The notes under the pieces are model-generated. The model did not search any database. It was not told where the DNA came from and saw nothing but the letters and a program-made list of their open reading frames with translations. DNA of 64,000 nucleotides from Kribbella soli (GTDB taxonomy: Bacteria > Actinomycetota > Actinomycetes > Propionibacteriales > Kribbellaceae): positions 186,001 through 250,000 of the forward strand of contig NZ_SJJZ01000002.1 of assembly GCF_004331345.1 (NCBI RefSeq). The letters run 5' to 3'. This document shows positions 7,973 through 16,565 of this stretch, one piece after another. The position numbers and the translations under genes are program-made. Numbering within the stretch: position 1 is the first letter of the stretch; every line of letters starts with the position of its first letter.

Positions 7973-8700
7973 GGTCCCTGACCGTCCTGGGTTCCTGCGG
8001 CGCCTGGCCGGAGGCCGGTCGCGCCTGCGCGGGCTTCCTACTGGAGTACGACGGATTCCGGGTCGTCCTCGATCTCGGGTACGCCGCCCTGCCGCGACTG
8101 CTCGAACATTGTCCGAAGGGGGCGGTCGATGCGGTCGTCGTGACCCACCAACACCCGGACCACTGCGTCGACGTGAGCGGCCTCGCCCGGGTGCGGTACT
8201 ACGAGGCGCCGGACGCACCGCCGATCCCGCTGCACTGTGCACCCGGTGTCCTCGACGTACTGCGAGCACTCGAGCCACACCCGGATCCGGCAGACGTCTT
8301 CGCCGTCCATGACTTGGCGTCGACAAAACGGATCGGGCCGTTCGACGTCCTGACGGTAGAACTCCCGCATTACAAGACGAATCTCGGCGTACGGCTGAGT
8401 GCTCCCGGAGTTTCGGTCGCGTACACGGGGGACAGCGGCCCATCGCCCGACCTCGCGAGATTGGCTGCCGGAACTGATCTCTTCGTCTCAGATGCCACGC
8501 TTCAAGGCCCGGTACCGCAGACCCAGCCCCGCTACGTGATGACTGCCACGGAAGCAGCCGAGGGTGCGCGGGGAGCGTCGCGGTTGCTGCTCACGCACTT
8601 CTGGCCGGGGTCCGATCGATCCGTTTCCGTGGCAGAGGCCAAGCGGGCCTTCGCGGGAGAAGTGATCGCGGCCGAAGAGGGCCTCACCCTCCAGCTCTGA
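7969..8700 (+). CDS. MBL-fold metallohydrolase (RNase Z/ElaC-like)
   Basis: A 243-residue metallo-beta-lactamase-fold hydrolase. The metal motif is VVTHQHPDHCVD (H60, H62, D64, H65), followed by VAYTGDSGP and LLLTHFWPG for the remaining ligands. The GTG start at 7969 overlaps the YccF stop (GTGA). It lacks an obvious tRNA-processing exosite, so RNase Z activity should not be assumed. It is the last gene of the coupled operon 4728-8700. Confidence 0.85.
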   Translation: MRSLTVLGSCGAWPEAGRACAGFLLEYDGFRVVLDLGYAALPRLLEHCPKGAVDAVVVTHQHPDHCVDVSGLARVRYYEAPDAPPIPLHCAPGVLDVLRALEPHPDPADVFAVHDLASTKRIGPFDVLTVELPHYKTNLGVRLSAPGVSVAYTGDSGPSPDLARLAAGTDLFVSDATLQGPVPQTQPRYVMTATEAAEGARGASRLLLTHFWPGSDRSVSVAEAKRAFAGEVIAAEEGLTLQL

Positions 8701-8712
8701 TCCAGCTCTGAT

Positions 8713-9156
8713 CTAGCTCGGACGGTTGGCGGCGTACTCGGTGAACCGGCCGAGCGCGTACGGCCAGACCTGCTCGAAGTTCCCCCGGTACTCGGCGCCG
8801 GCCTCGCCGTGCCGCTCCCAGCCGCGATGAGCGACGGTCACCGTCGACCCTTCGAAGGTGACCTCCACCTCGGTCGCGTCCTCGGCACGGGGGACCGGCA
8901 CCCTGTCCGGACCGATCTGCCAGCTGAACACGAGCCGGCGACCCGGCTCCCACCTCAGCACCCGACCCCAGTCCCATTGCATGCCGTGCGGCCCGAGCTC
9001 GTACAAGACGCCGTCGAGGAGGCCCATGTCGGTCAGCAGTTCGGCTCCCGACCACGAGAACTCCGGCGGCCACCACCGACCGAACTCGTCGGTGAAGATC
9101 TCGAAGGCCACAGCAGGTGGGACCGGCAGGTCGGCCACGGCGGTGAGTTCGCGCAC
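8713..9156 (-). CDS. SRPBCC (AHSA1-like) domain protein
   Basis: A 147-residue single-domain protein of the START/SRPBCC helix-grip fold: PPAVAFEIFTDEFGRWWPPE near the N-terminus, then alternating strands (RVLRWEPGRRLVFSW, TEVEVTFEGSTVTVAHRGW) and a C-terminal helix with FEQVWPYALGRFTEYAA. Such proteins bind hydrophobic ligands; no specific role can be assigned. It converges with the MBL gene and lies 9 bp from the hemerythrin gene on its upstream side, so the two minus-strand genes may be co-transcribed. Confidence 0.8.
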   Translation of the reverse strand: MRELTAVADLPVPPAVAFEIFTDEFGRWWPPEFSWSGAELLTDMGLLDGVLYELGPHGMQWDWGRVLRWEPGRRLVFSWQIGPDRVPVPRAEDATEVEVTFEGSTVTVAHRGWERHGEAGAEYRGNFEQVWPYALGRFTEYAANRPS

Positions 9157-9165
9157 GGACGCAGC

Positions 9166-9684
9166 CTAGTTCTGCTGTTCGGCCGCCACGACCTTCCGGA
9201 CGTTCGCGAGGTCGCCGCAGCCGGACTCGATCAGCCGGGCGCGCTCCTCGGCGAACACGTCACCGAGCCTCCGGCGGACGTCCTCGGCGACGTCCGTCCG
9301 TGCCGGGTTCAGGACGTCTCGCTCCTCCTCATCGAGGTGGTGCGTGAGTGCCTCGGACAGTTCGTGCAGCTTCTCGCTGAACTCCTCGCTGCCGGTGTCG
9401 TCGACCTCCATCAGCGCGAGCAGCGCGTCGTTGCCCTCGGCGTGCTCGTGTTCGGAGTGTTCGACCTCCTCGGCGTCGATCGCGTCCTTGTTCCGCAGCG
9501 CCGGGTAGACCTTCGACTCCTCCGCTTCGGCGTGCGCGATCAGGACGGTGGCGAGGTCGGCGAGCACCGCAGAACGGTCGCTGCGCACATCACGCAGCTC
9601 GCGCAATGCCTCCTCGAACCACCTGTGGTCGGCAAGGATGATCTCGACCACGTCACCACCTGCTGCCGGAAGGATCTTCGGCAT
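9166..9684 (-). CDS. Hemerythrin HHE-domain protein
   Basis: A 172-residue helical protein with spaced His/Glu metal ligands: ADHRWFEEAL (about 20), AHAEAEESKVYPAL (about 50), HSEHEHAEGND (about 79) and THHLDEEERDVL (about 115). This four-helix di-iron pattern is typical of HHE proteins linked to oxygen, nitric oxide or stress responses. ATG 9684 is preferred to an upstream in-frame start because a GGAG lies 8 bp before it. It is divergent from the DDAH gene, with a 50-bp shared promoter gap. Confidence 0.87.
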   Translation of the reverse strand: MPKILPAAGGDVVEIILADHRWFEEALRELRDVRSDRSAVLADLATVLIAHAEAEESKVYPALRNKDAIDAEEVEHSEHEHAEGNDALLALMEVDDTGSEEFSEKLHELSEALTHHLDEEERDVLNPARTDVAEDVRRRLGDVFAEERARLIESGCGDLANVRKVVAAEQQN

Positions 9685-9734
9685 CCGTTGTCTCCTTTCT
9701 CGGATGCCTGCCGGTACCCGGATACTCTGCGTCC

Positions 9735-10508
9735 ATGCCGCCAACCATGCCGACAGCGCTGATCCGCCGCCCGAGTTCGCGCCTTGCCGAAGGTCTGGTC
9801 ACGCACATCGAGCGCCGGCCGGTGGACCTCGGCCTGGCGTTCGAACAATGGCAGCGGTACGTCGACGCGCTGCACGACACCGGCTGGCGCACAGTCGAAG
9901 TACCGGCGATCGACGAGTGCCCGGACAGCGTGTTTATCGAGGACACGATGGTCGTGTACGGCGACCTCGCGATGATCGCCCGGGCCGGCGCGGATGAGCG
10001 ACGCGCGGAGGCGGAGGCGGCCGAGGCGACCGTCCTGGAGCAGGGGTACCGGATCGCACGGATCAACGAGCCCGGGACGCTGGACGGCGGCGACGTACTG
10101 AAGATCGGCTCGACGATCTACGTCGGGCAGGGCGGCCGGACGAACGCGGCCGGGATTCAGCAACTGCGCGACGCGTTCGCACCGCTCGGTGCTGAGGTGC
10201 GCGCGGTCCCGGTGCAGAAGGTGCTGCATCTGAAGTCGGCCGTGACCGCGCTGCCCGACGGGACGGTCGTCGGGTACGAGCCGCTCGTCGACGACCCGGC
10301 CGCCTTTGACGCGTTCCGTGCGGTCCCCGAGGAAGCGGGCGCGCACGTCGTACTGCTGGATGACGACCGGCTACTGATGGCGGCGTCGGCGCCGAAGTCG
10401 GCGCAGCTGTTCGAGGGCCTGGGCTATCGGCCGGTCGTGGTCGACATCAGCGAGTTCGAGAAGCTCGAGGGCTGTGTCACGTGCTTGTCGGTGCGTCTGC
10501 GCCGCTGA
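9735..10508 (+). CDS. ddaH: Dimethylarginine dimethylaminohydrolase family protein
   Basis: A 257-residue amidinotransferase-fold hydrolase that releases citrulline and dimethylamine from methylarginines, or acts on a related guanidino compound. Visible motifs are VFIEDTMVVYGD, EPGTLDGGDVLKIG, VLHLKSAVTALPDG (catalytic His) and the C-terminal EGCVTCLSVR (catalytic Cys about 250). The length fits bacterial DDAH. Its 3' end overlaps the convergent gene at 10477 by 32 bp. Confidence 0.92.
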   Translation: MPPTMPTALIRRPSSRLAEGLVTHIERRPVDLGLAFEQWQRYVDALHDTGWRTVEVPAIDECPDSVFIEDTMVVYGDLAMIARAGADERRAEAEAAEATVLEQGYRIARINEPGTLDGGDVLKIGSTIYVGQGGRTNAAGIQQLRDAFAPLGAEVRAVPVQKVLHLKSAVTALPDGTVVGYEPLVDDPAAFDAFRAVPEEAGAHVVLLDDDRLLMAASAPKSAQLFEGLGYRPVVVDISEFEKLEGCVTCLSVRLRR

Positions 10509-11409
10509 GCAACCGCCGCGCGGCTCCGGCGAGCTGCACGTCGCGCCTCTTCCCGCGCGCCTCGGCGACCCCGCACGCCTCCACCAGTGCCGTGCGGTAG
10601 ATCGCCGTATCCGGATGACCGGGCGCGGCGTCCCGGACGACCTGGATCAGCGCCTCGACCGCCTCCGCGATGTCGCCGCACGCGAGCAGCGCCTTCCCGA
10701 GTGCGGCCCGATCACGCAACAACTGCGCGTCGTCGTCCACTTGACCGTCGGCCGCGACGATGTCCGCGAGCAACTGCGCCTCCGACCGCGGACCACCGAC
10801 CATCAACCGCGCACCGGTGATCGCCTCGGTCGCCGCCCGGGTCAGCTCGTGATGCGGCCCGAACACCTCGATCAATTGCGGCGTCACCAGCTCGAACCAG
10901 GCGATCGCGCGCCCGTAGTTCGCGGTCGCCAACAAGCCCTGAGCCACTCGCAACCGGACCCGCAACGTCGCCGGGTCGTCGGCCGCCAGCACCATCTCCC
11001 GCTCGGCCAGCGCCGATTGGTAGAACGGCAACGCCTGCCCGGGCTCGCTCTCGTCCCAGTACGCCTCGGCCTGCTTGTACGCCGGGGCGCCCTCGAGCTC
11101 CGGGTGGTTCACGATCGCCGACACCGGTTCCCGCCGTACGACGGCCGGCGCCAGGACGTCGACCACCTTGCGGCTGACGTACGTGCGCCCGCCGGTCGGG
11201 ATGATCCGGAACCGTCCGACCTTCGACACCGGGACCCACAGCACGGTGTTGTAGAGCGTCCGCACCGACGACCCGCAGTTCTCGCACACGTCGCGGTGCC
11301 CGTAGAACCGGCCACCCACCGGCCCCGCTGCCTCGGCCGCGCGCCACGCCTCTGACGTCGCCGTGCACGGCGCGCAGAACGGGTACACCCCCCGCCGTTC
11401 CTCATTCAT
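10477..11409 (-). CDS. Hypothetical protein with zinc-ribbon and TPR-like region
   Basis: A 310-residue protein from ATG 11409 (MNEERRGVYPFCAPCTATSE). The N-terminus has two Cys pairs, CAPC and CENC, about 28 residues apart, fitting a zinc ribbon. Residues about 110-290 are helical repeats of TPR type (AEAYWDESEPGQALPFYQSA, RVAQGLLATANYGRAIAWFE, RAALGKALLACGDIAEAVEA). I do not recognise the family. The start lies 8 bp inside the end of dinB on the same strand; in-frame starts also exist at 11418 and 11454, so the N-terminus is uncertain. The coupling suggests it may be expressed with DNA polymerase IV. Confidence 0.75.
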   Translation of the reverse strand: MNEERRGVYPFCAPCTATSEAWRAAEAAGPVGGRFYGHRDVCENCGSSVRTLYNTVLWVPVSKVGRFRIIPTGGRTYVSRKVVDVLAPAVVRREPVSAIVNHPELEGAPAYKQAEAYWDESEPGQALPFYQSALAEREMVLAADDPATLRVRLRVAQGLLATANYGRAIAWFELVTPQLIEVFGPHHELTRAATEAITGARLMVGGPRSEAQLLADIVAADGQVDDDAQLLRDRAALGKALLACGDIAEAVEALIQVVRDAAPGHPDTAIYRTALVEACGVAEARGKRRDVQLAGAARRLLSGADAPTST

Positions 11410-12739
11410 TCGAGACATTGTGGTCAGTTTCGGGTTCTTCGTCTGCATCCGCACCGGTGTGCTGCACTTTTGTCAGTGCCGGATCGTCGACGGAGAACGT
11501 CCGGACCGGGCCTGGCGGGGTGTCCGCGGTCTCGAAGCGGACCGTGACGCGGCCACGTCCCGAGCCCCAGACCCAGCCGCGGCCATAGTCCGGGTGCGCG
11601 ACGTCCTGACCGGGATGGAATCCGATCTGGTCGCGCGGCCTCGCCGGCAGCTCGACCACCTCGACCGGGTTCTCGGCGTGCTCGCCTTCGGTGAACAGGT
11701 CGTCCTGGATCCAGTCGGCGAGTGACGAGACACCTACACCGAGCAACCGGATGCCGCCGCCGATGTCGCTCTCCTCGAGCAGCCGGCGCGCGACCCGCGC
11801 GATCACCCGTGCGTCGTCGGTGGGTCCGGCCAGTGTCGACGAGCGGGTGTGCGTGGTGAAGTCGTGCATCCGCGTCTTGACCGTCACGGTCCGGCCGGAC
11901 AGCTGCGCCTTCTGCAGGCGCTCGGCGACGCGGTGCGCCATCCGGTCGCTGATCGCGGTCAGCAGCGCGCGGTCGATGATGTCGGTCTCGAAGGTGTCCT
12001 CGACGCTGACCGACTTGGTCTCCCGGTCGCTCACGACGGGCCGGTCGTCGGCCGCCACCGCGAGCCGGTGCAGGCTGCTGCCGTGCGCGGACCCGACCTG
12101 GCGGATCAACTCGTCCTCGTCCAGTTGCTGCAGGTCCGCGACGGTGCGGACGCCGGCCATGCTCAGCCGCTGCGCGGTCGCCGGACCGACTCCCGGGATC
12201 ACCGTGACCTGCATCGGCGCAAGGAACTCGGCCTCGGTCCCGGCCGGTACGACGACCACGCCGTTCGGCTTGTCGAGGTCGCTGGCGATCTTCGCGATCA
12301 ACTTCGACGTACCCGCACCAACCGACGCGGTCAGTCCGCCGGACACCTTGTGGATCGCCGCCTTCAGGTCGTCGGCGATCGCCTGCACGTCCTCGACCGT
12401 CAGCCCGGTCAGCCCACTCGCCGCCAGATCGATGAACGCCTCGTCCAGCGACAGCGGCTCGACCAGCGGCGACAGCGCCCGCATCTCCGCCATCACGGCC
12501 CGGCTGCTCTGCCGGTAGACCTCGAAGCGCGGACCCAGGTACGCCGCGTGCGGGCAACGGGATCGCGCCTCGGCCGTGGACATCGCCGAGCGCACGCCGT
12601 ACTTGCGCGCCTCGTACGACGCGGTGGACACGACTCCGCGCACGCCGATGCCGCCGACGACCACGGGCTTGCCCCGCAGTGACGGCTTGTCCCGCTGCTC
12701 GACCGCCGCGAAGAACGCGTCCAGATCGACATGCAGCAC
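11402..12739 (-). CDS. dinB: DNA polymerase IV (Y family) with C-terminal extension
   Basis: Translesion DNA polymerase, 445 residues. Catalytic carboxylates lie in HVDLDAFFAAVEQ (about 3-15) and LSLDEAFIDL (about 105). HhH-type segments follow (PGVGPATAQRLSMAGV), then the little-finger domain with TRMHDFTTHTRS. The last 75 residues (GQDVAHPDYGRGWVWGSGRG, FSVDDPALTKV) look like a small beta-barrel (Tudor/SH3-like) of the kind at the C-terminus of UvrD/PcrA helicases. The GTG start at 12739 has GAGGGG 8 bp upstream and puts HVDLDAFF at the very N-terminus, as usual. It is divergent from the MBL gene at 12794. Confidence 0.93.
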   Translation of the reverse strand: MLHVDLDAFFAAVEQRDKPSLRGKPVVVGGIGVRGVVSTASYEARKYGVRSAMSTAEARSRCPHAAYLGPRFEVYRQSSRAVMAEMRALSPLVEPLSLDEAFIDLAASGLTGLTVEDVQAIADDLKAAIHKVSGGLTASVGAGTSKLIAKIASDLDKPNGVVVVPAGTEAEFLAPMQVTVIPGVGPATAQRLSMAGVRTVADLQQLDEDELIRQVGSAHGSSLHRLAVAADDRPVVSDRETKSVSVEDTFETDIIDRALLTAISDRMAHRVAERLQKAQLSGRTVTVKTRMHDFTTHTRSSTLAGPTDDARVIARVARRLLEESDIGGGIRLLGVGVSSLADWIQDDLFTEGEHAENPVEVVELPARPRDQIGFHPGQDVAHPDYGRGWVWGSGRGRVTVRFETADTPPGPVRTFSVDDPALTKVQHTGADADEEPETDHNVSNE

Positions 12740-12793
12740 CGACGGATCCCCTCGCACCACCCCAGTCTCCCTGCCATCACCGACAATTTCGGC

Positions 12794-13555
12794 ATGACCT
12801 TCCCGGACCACTGGGACGACGGCACCGACCCGTCCACTCCCGACCATCAGATCCATTGGTACGACGAGCGCACGGCGATCATCCGCCAATCGCTCCGAAC
12901 CAACTTCGAGGGCCCGTTCCTGTACCTGCTGCTCGGTGACGAACGCGCCCTCCTGCTCGACACCGGCACCGGGCATGTGCCGCTCCGCCCGCTGATCGAG
13001 GAGCTGGCGGGGGAGCGGGAGCTGGTCGTCGCCCACACCCACGGCCACGGCGACCACGTCGGCGGCGACGGCGAGTTCGACCAGCCCGTCGGCAGGTCCG
13101 CCGAGGAGGTCGCGGCGTACTTCGGGCTCGCCGACTGGCCGAACGGTGTAGTGCAGTTCGACCTCGGCGGACGGCTGCTCGACGTCGTGCCGATCCCGGG
13201 ACACCACGTGTCGCACATCGCGGCGTACGACCGGAGCACCCGGATCCTGTTCAGCGGCGACTCGCTCTATCCAGGGCGGCTGTACGTCTTCGACTGGCCC
13301 GCGTTCCGCGCGAGTGTGGCGCGGCTGGCCGCGTTTGTTGCTGACGGCAATCCGGTGGAGTGGGTCCTGGGCGCGCACATCGAGCTGACGAGTCAGCCAG
13401 GGCAGGACTACGAGATGGGAGCCGACAAGCACCCCGGCGAGCACGTGCTCCAGCTGCGTCCCGACGTACTGTCCGAGCTCGCCGACGTACTGGCCGGGGC
13501 GGGGGAGGAGCCGGTGCGGATCGAGCGGGACCACTTCATCGTCTACCCGGTGTGA
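12794..13555 (+). CDS. MBL-fold metallohydrolase
   Basis: A 253-residue metallo-beta-lactamase-fold protein. The metal motif VAHTHGHGDHVGG (H83, H85, D87, H88) is followed by PGHHVSHIAAYD, FSGDSLYPGR and GAHIELT, a complete set of ligands for a glyoxalase-II-like site. ATG 12794 is chosen over an upstream in-frame ATG (12731) that lies inside dinB. The substrate is unknown. It ends 78 bp before the GCS2 gene. Confidence 0.86.
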   Translation: MTFPDHWDDGTDPSTPDHQIHWYDERTAIIRQSLRTNFEGPFLYLLLGDERALLLDTGTGHVPLRPLIEELAGERELVVAHTHGHGDHVGGDGEFDQPVGRSAEEVAAYFGLADWPNGVVQFDLGGRLLDVVPIPGHHVSHIAAYDRSTRILFSGDSLYPGRLYVFDWPAFRASVARLAAFVADGNPVEWVLGAHIELTSQPGQDYEMGADKHPGEHVLQLRPDVLSELADVLAGAGEEPVRIERDHFIVYPV

Positions 13556-13633
13556 GTCCACCACGCGATTGAACCGCCCATCAACGGGCACCTTCGTGCA
13601 CACTGAGCGGAGGAGCCACCAGGGGAGGCGCTG

Positions 13634-15112
13634 ATGGGTGAGGAAGTCGACCGGGTCGAGTTCACCCGAGCGGACCGGACCGCGTTCCGCGAACAGGTGC
13701 ACCGCAATCTGGACGCCTTCGCGCGGATGCTGCGCGAGAACCGGTTCGCGCCCGAACGGCCGATGACCGGGATCGAGATCGAGCTGAACCTGGTCGACGA
13801 GAAGTGCGACCCGGCGATGAAGAACGCCGAGGTGCTGAGCGCGATCGAGGACGACGCGTTCCAGACCGAGCTCGGGCAGTTCAACATCGAGATCAACGTG
13901 CCGCCCGGCCAGATCGACGGACTCGGTCTGGACAACATGGAGTCGAGCATCCGGGAGAGCCTGAACGCCGCCGAGGACAAGGCCGCCCGGACCGGCTCGT
14001 CGATGGTGGTGATCGGCATCTTGCCGACGCTCCTCACCGAGCACATCCGCCGCGACGCGCTCAGCACCAACCCGCGGTACGCACTGCTCAACGACCAGAT
14101 CTTCGCCGCCCGCGGCGAGGACGTGCAGATCTCCATCGACGGCGTCGAACGGCTGCAGGTCACCGCGGACAGCATCGTCCCCGAGGCCGCCTGTACGTCG
14201 ACGCAGTTCCATCTCCAGGTGACACCGGAGGCGTTCCCGCGGTACTGGAACGCCGCGCAGGCGATCTCCGGCGTGCAACTCGCGGTCGGGGCCAACTCGC
14301 CGTTCCTGTTCGGCAAGGAGCTGCTCCGCGAGACGCGCATCGCGTTGTTCGAACAAGCCGCCGACACGCGCACCCACGAGCTGAAGACGCAGGGCGTCCG
14401 GCCGCGGGTTTGGTTCGGTGAACGATGGATCACCTCGATCTTCGACCTCTTCGAGGAGAACTCGCGGTACTACCCGGCGCTGCTGCCGGTCACCTCGGAC
14501 GAGGATCCGATCGCCGTCCTGGACCGCGGTGACACGCCGGCCCTTTCGGAGTTGCGGCTGCACAACGGGACGATCTATCGCTGGAACCGGCCGGTGTACG
14601 ACGTTGTCCGGGAGAAGCCGCATCTGCGCGTGGAGAATCGTGTCCTGCCGGCCGGCCCGACCGTCGTCGACACGATTGCCAACGGCGCCTTCTACTTCGG
14701 TCTGGTGCGTGCGCTGGCCGACGACGAACGGCCGATCTGGTCGCAGATGTCGTTCAGCGCCGCCGAGGAGAACTTCCACGCCGCGGCCCGCAACGGCATC
14801 GATGCGGAGGTGTTCTGGCCCGGCGTCGGTACGGCGCGCGCGACCGAGCTGGTGCTCAGACGCCTTCTGCCGTTGGCGGTTCGCGGCCTCGACGCCTGGG
14901 GGGCGGACGTCGCCGTACGGGACCGGTTGCTCGGGATCATCGAGCAGCGCTGCCTGACCGGCCGCAACGGCGCGTCGTGGCAGGCCGACGAGTTCCACCG
15001 CCTGTATACAAAGGGATCGCACGGCCGCAAGGACGCGTTGCGCGGGATGCTCCGCCGGTACCGCGACCACATGCACGACAACACGCCGGTGCACGAATGG
15101 CCGGTGGACTGA
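13634..15112 (+). CDS. Glutamate-cysteine ligase family protein (GCS2-type)
   Basis: A 492-residue ATP-dependent carboxylate-amine ligase-like protein. Recognisable parts are TGIEIELNLVDEKCDP (nucleotide/metal-binding Glu residues), FQTELGQFNIEINVPPG, and later GANSPFLFGKELLRETR and LRVENRVLPAGPTVVD. It resembles the GCS2 superfamily proteins of actinobacteria, many of which are not true glutathione enzymes; the actual substrate is uncertain, since these bacteria normally use mycothiol. The C-terminus is Arg/His rich (RRYRDHMHD). It stands alone on the + strand with a weak ribosome site (GGAGGCGCTG) before ATG 13634. Confidence 0.8.
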   Translation: MGEEVDRVEFTRADRTAFREQVHRNLDAFARMLRENRFAPERPMTGIEIELNLVDEKCDPAMKNAEVLSAIEDDAFQTELGQFNIEINVPPGQIDGLGLDNMESSIRESLNAAEDKAARTGSSMVVIGILPTLLTEHIRRDALSTNPRYALLNDQIFAARGEDVQISIDGVERLQVTADSIVPEAACTSTQFHLQVTPEAFPRYWNAAQAISGVQLAVGANSPFLFGKELLRETRIALFEQAADTRTHELKTQGVRPRVWFGERWITSIFDLFEENSRYYPALLPVTSDEDPIAVLDRGDTPALSELRLHNGTIYRWNRPVYDVVREKPHLRVENRVLPAGPTVVDTIANGAFYFGLVRALADDERPIWSQMSFSAAEENFHAAARNGIDAEVFWPGVGTARATELVLRRLLPLAVRGLDAWGADVAVRDRLLGIIEQRCLTGRNGASWQADEFHRLYTKGSHGRKDALRGMLRRYRDHMHDNTPVHEWPVD

Positions 15113-15455
15113 ACCGGTTCGTACGCCGGCTGTACGTAGGACAACGTAGGACAGCGGTCGCGGAACCCCGGTCCTTCTGGCGGAACCCGTTCGATCTTGC
15201 CCAAGGCAACGGGATCGACGGTTTCCGGGCGAGTTCGATAACGACCCGGACTACAGGGGTGGCGCATTTGGTGACAGCCCTGCAAAGGTGTGGCCACCGG
15301 AAGGTTAGGCGGGCCCGCCGCGGGTAGGACCCGGGCACCGGCAGCCCTCCGTCACCGGTGCGACACAACAGGTGCAAATGCAGCGGATGCCGACTGCGGT
15401 CGGGAGCAGTATCGTTCGAGACGGGTCGACACACACCCGGAGGTGAGGCAGGGCG
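15113..15455. other. 343-bp intergenic region upstream of the usp operon
   Basis: No convincing gene. It holds a perfect 12-bp palindrome GGCGGGCCCGCC at 15308-15319 and a 7-bp inverted repeat GCACCGG/CCGGTGC at 15335-15341 and 15355-15361 with a 13-nt loop. These could end the upstream transcript or form the leader of the universal stress protein gene. I could not match it to a known riboswitch. Confidence 0.4.
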
Positions 15456-15869
15456 ATGACGACCATCGTCGTGGGTTATGTGCCGAAGGCGGAAGGCCGT
15501 GCGGCCCTTCGGCGCGCAGCGGAGGAGGCAACGCTGCGGGACGCCAAGCTGGTGGTGGTGAACTCGCACCGAGGTGGGCGCAGCTTCGACAGCGACGAGG
15601 CTGCGGCGAGTGACGCCGCGTTGACGGAAGTACGGGAGCAGCTCGACTCGACCGGTGTGCCGTACGAGGTACGGCAGCTGGTGCGTGGCCTGGACCCGGC
15701 GGAGGACCTGGTGGCCGTCGCCGAGCAGGTGCATGCGGAGTTCATCGTGATCGGCCTGCGGCGCCGTTCCCCGGTCGGCAAGCTCATCCTCGGCAGCAAC
15801 GCGCAGCGGGTGCTGCTCGATGCTCCGTGTCCGGTGCTGGCCGTGAAGGCCGAGGAAGGGGAGGACTGA
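15456..15869 (+). CDS. Universal stress protein (UspA family)
   Basis: A 137-residue single-domain protein beginning MTTIVVGYVPKAEGRAALRR. The ATP-binding motif is present near the C-terminus: IGLRRRSPVGKLILGSNAQR, fitting G-2x-G-9x-G-S/N, followed by APCPVLAVK. GGAGGTGAGG precedes the ATG. It is followed after 1 bp by the HhH-GPD gene, so the two form a pair. Confidence 0.92.
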   Translation: MTTIVVGYVPKAEGRAALRRAAEEATLRDAKLVVVNSHRGGRSFDSDEAAASDAALTEVREQLDSTGVPYEVRQLVRGLDPAEDLVAVAEQVHAEFIVIGLRRRSPVGKLILGSNAQRVLLDAPCPVLAVKAEEGED

Positions 15870-15870
15870 G

Positions 15871-16491
15871 GTGACTTCGACACGCAGCAGGAAGCTGTGC
15901 CTGGCGCAGCAGCCCGACGCCGACGAGATGCTGAGCAGAGATCCGTTCGCCTTGCTGGTCGGCATGCTGCTCGACCAGCAGATTCCGATGGAGCGGGCGT
16001 TCGCCGGCCCGGTCGCGATCTCGAAGCGGATGATCGGTCCCTTCGACCCGGCCACGGTCGCGCACTACGACCCGGACGCGTTCGTCGAGGTGGTGGCCGG
16101 TCCGCCGGCCGTGCACCGGTTCCCGACCGCGATGGCGGCCCGGATCCAGACACTGGCCAAGCACCTGGACGACCAGTACGCAGGGAACGCGTCGGGCCTG
16201 TGGTCCGACGTGAAGTCGGGGGACGACCTGCTGGCCAGGCTGTCGGCACTGCCGGGGTTCGGTGCGCAGAAGGCGAAGATCTTCGTCGCGCTGCTCGGCA
16301 AGCAGCTGAAGGTCCGGCCGCGCGGCTGGCGCGAGGCCTCCGAGCCGTACGGCGAGGACGGCGCGTTCAAGTCGGTCGCGGACGTGATCGACGTGGCGTC
16401 GCTGGTCAAGGTGCGGCAGTTCAAGCAGGAGCAGCAGGTGGTTCGGCAGCGGGTGGTGGCGCGTCCACTGCGGCAGACCCGCAACGGGTGA
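15871..16491 (+). CDS. HhH-GPD family DNA-repair-like protein without canonical catalytic residues
   Basis: A 206-residue protein with the helix-hairpin-helix LPGFGAQKAKIFVALLGKQ (about 137-155) and an upstream helical region containing LLVGMLLDQQIPMERAF, as in HhH-GPD glycosylases. In endonuclease III a Lys sits two residues after LPGVG and an Asp about 18 further on; here the matching positions are Gln and no Asp in the following stretch (KVRPRGWREASEPYG). A binding or regulatory role, or an atypical active site, is therefore possible. GTG start 15871 has a GGGGAGG site. It follows the stress-protein gene after 1 bp. Confidence 0.82.
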   Translation: MTSTRSRKLCLAQQPDADEMLSRDPFALLVGMLLDQQIPMERAFAGPVAISKRMIGPFDPATVAHYDPDAFVEVVAGPPAVHRFPTAMAARIQTLAKHLDDQYAGNASGLWSDVKSGDDLLARLSALPGFGAQKAKIFVALLGKQLKVRPRGWREASEPYGEDGAFKSVADVIDVASLVKVRQFKQEQQVVRQRVVARPLRQTRNG

Positions 16492-16565
16492 GACGATCGA
16501 CGGCGGCGGCCCCCTGAAATGACGTCCTCGGGGGGTCGCGCGACGCCTGGGCTTGGTTCGCGGAT

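Noticed and set aside
12740-15094. Upstream two-thirds of a 1230-codon frame on the - strand
   Set aside because: Only its last part (DinB) is real; the rest is antisense to the MBL and GCS2-family genes, which have intact motifs.
15113-15455. Possible riboswitch before the usp operon
   Set aside because: Short stems are present but no conserved box of cobalamin, SAM, TPP or c-di-AMP riboswitches could be found.
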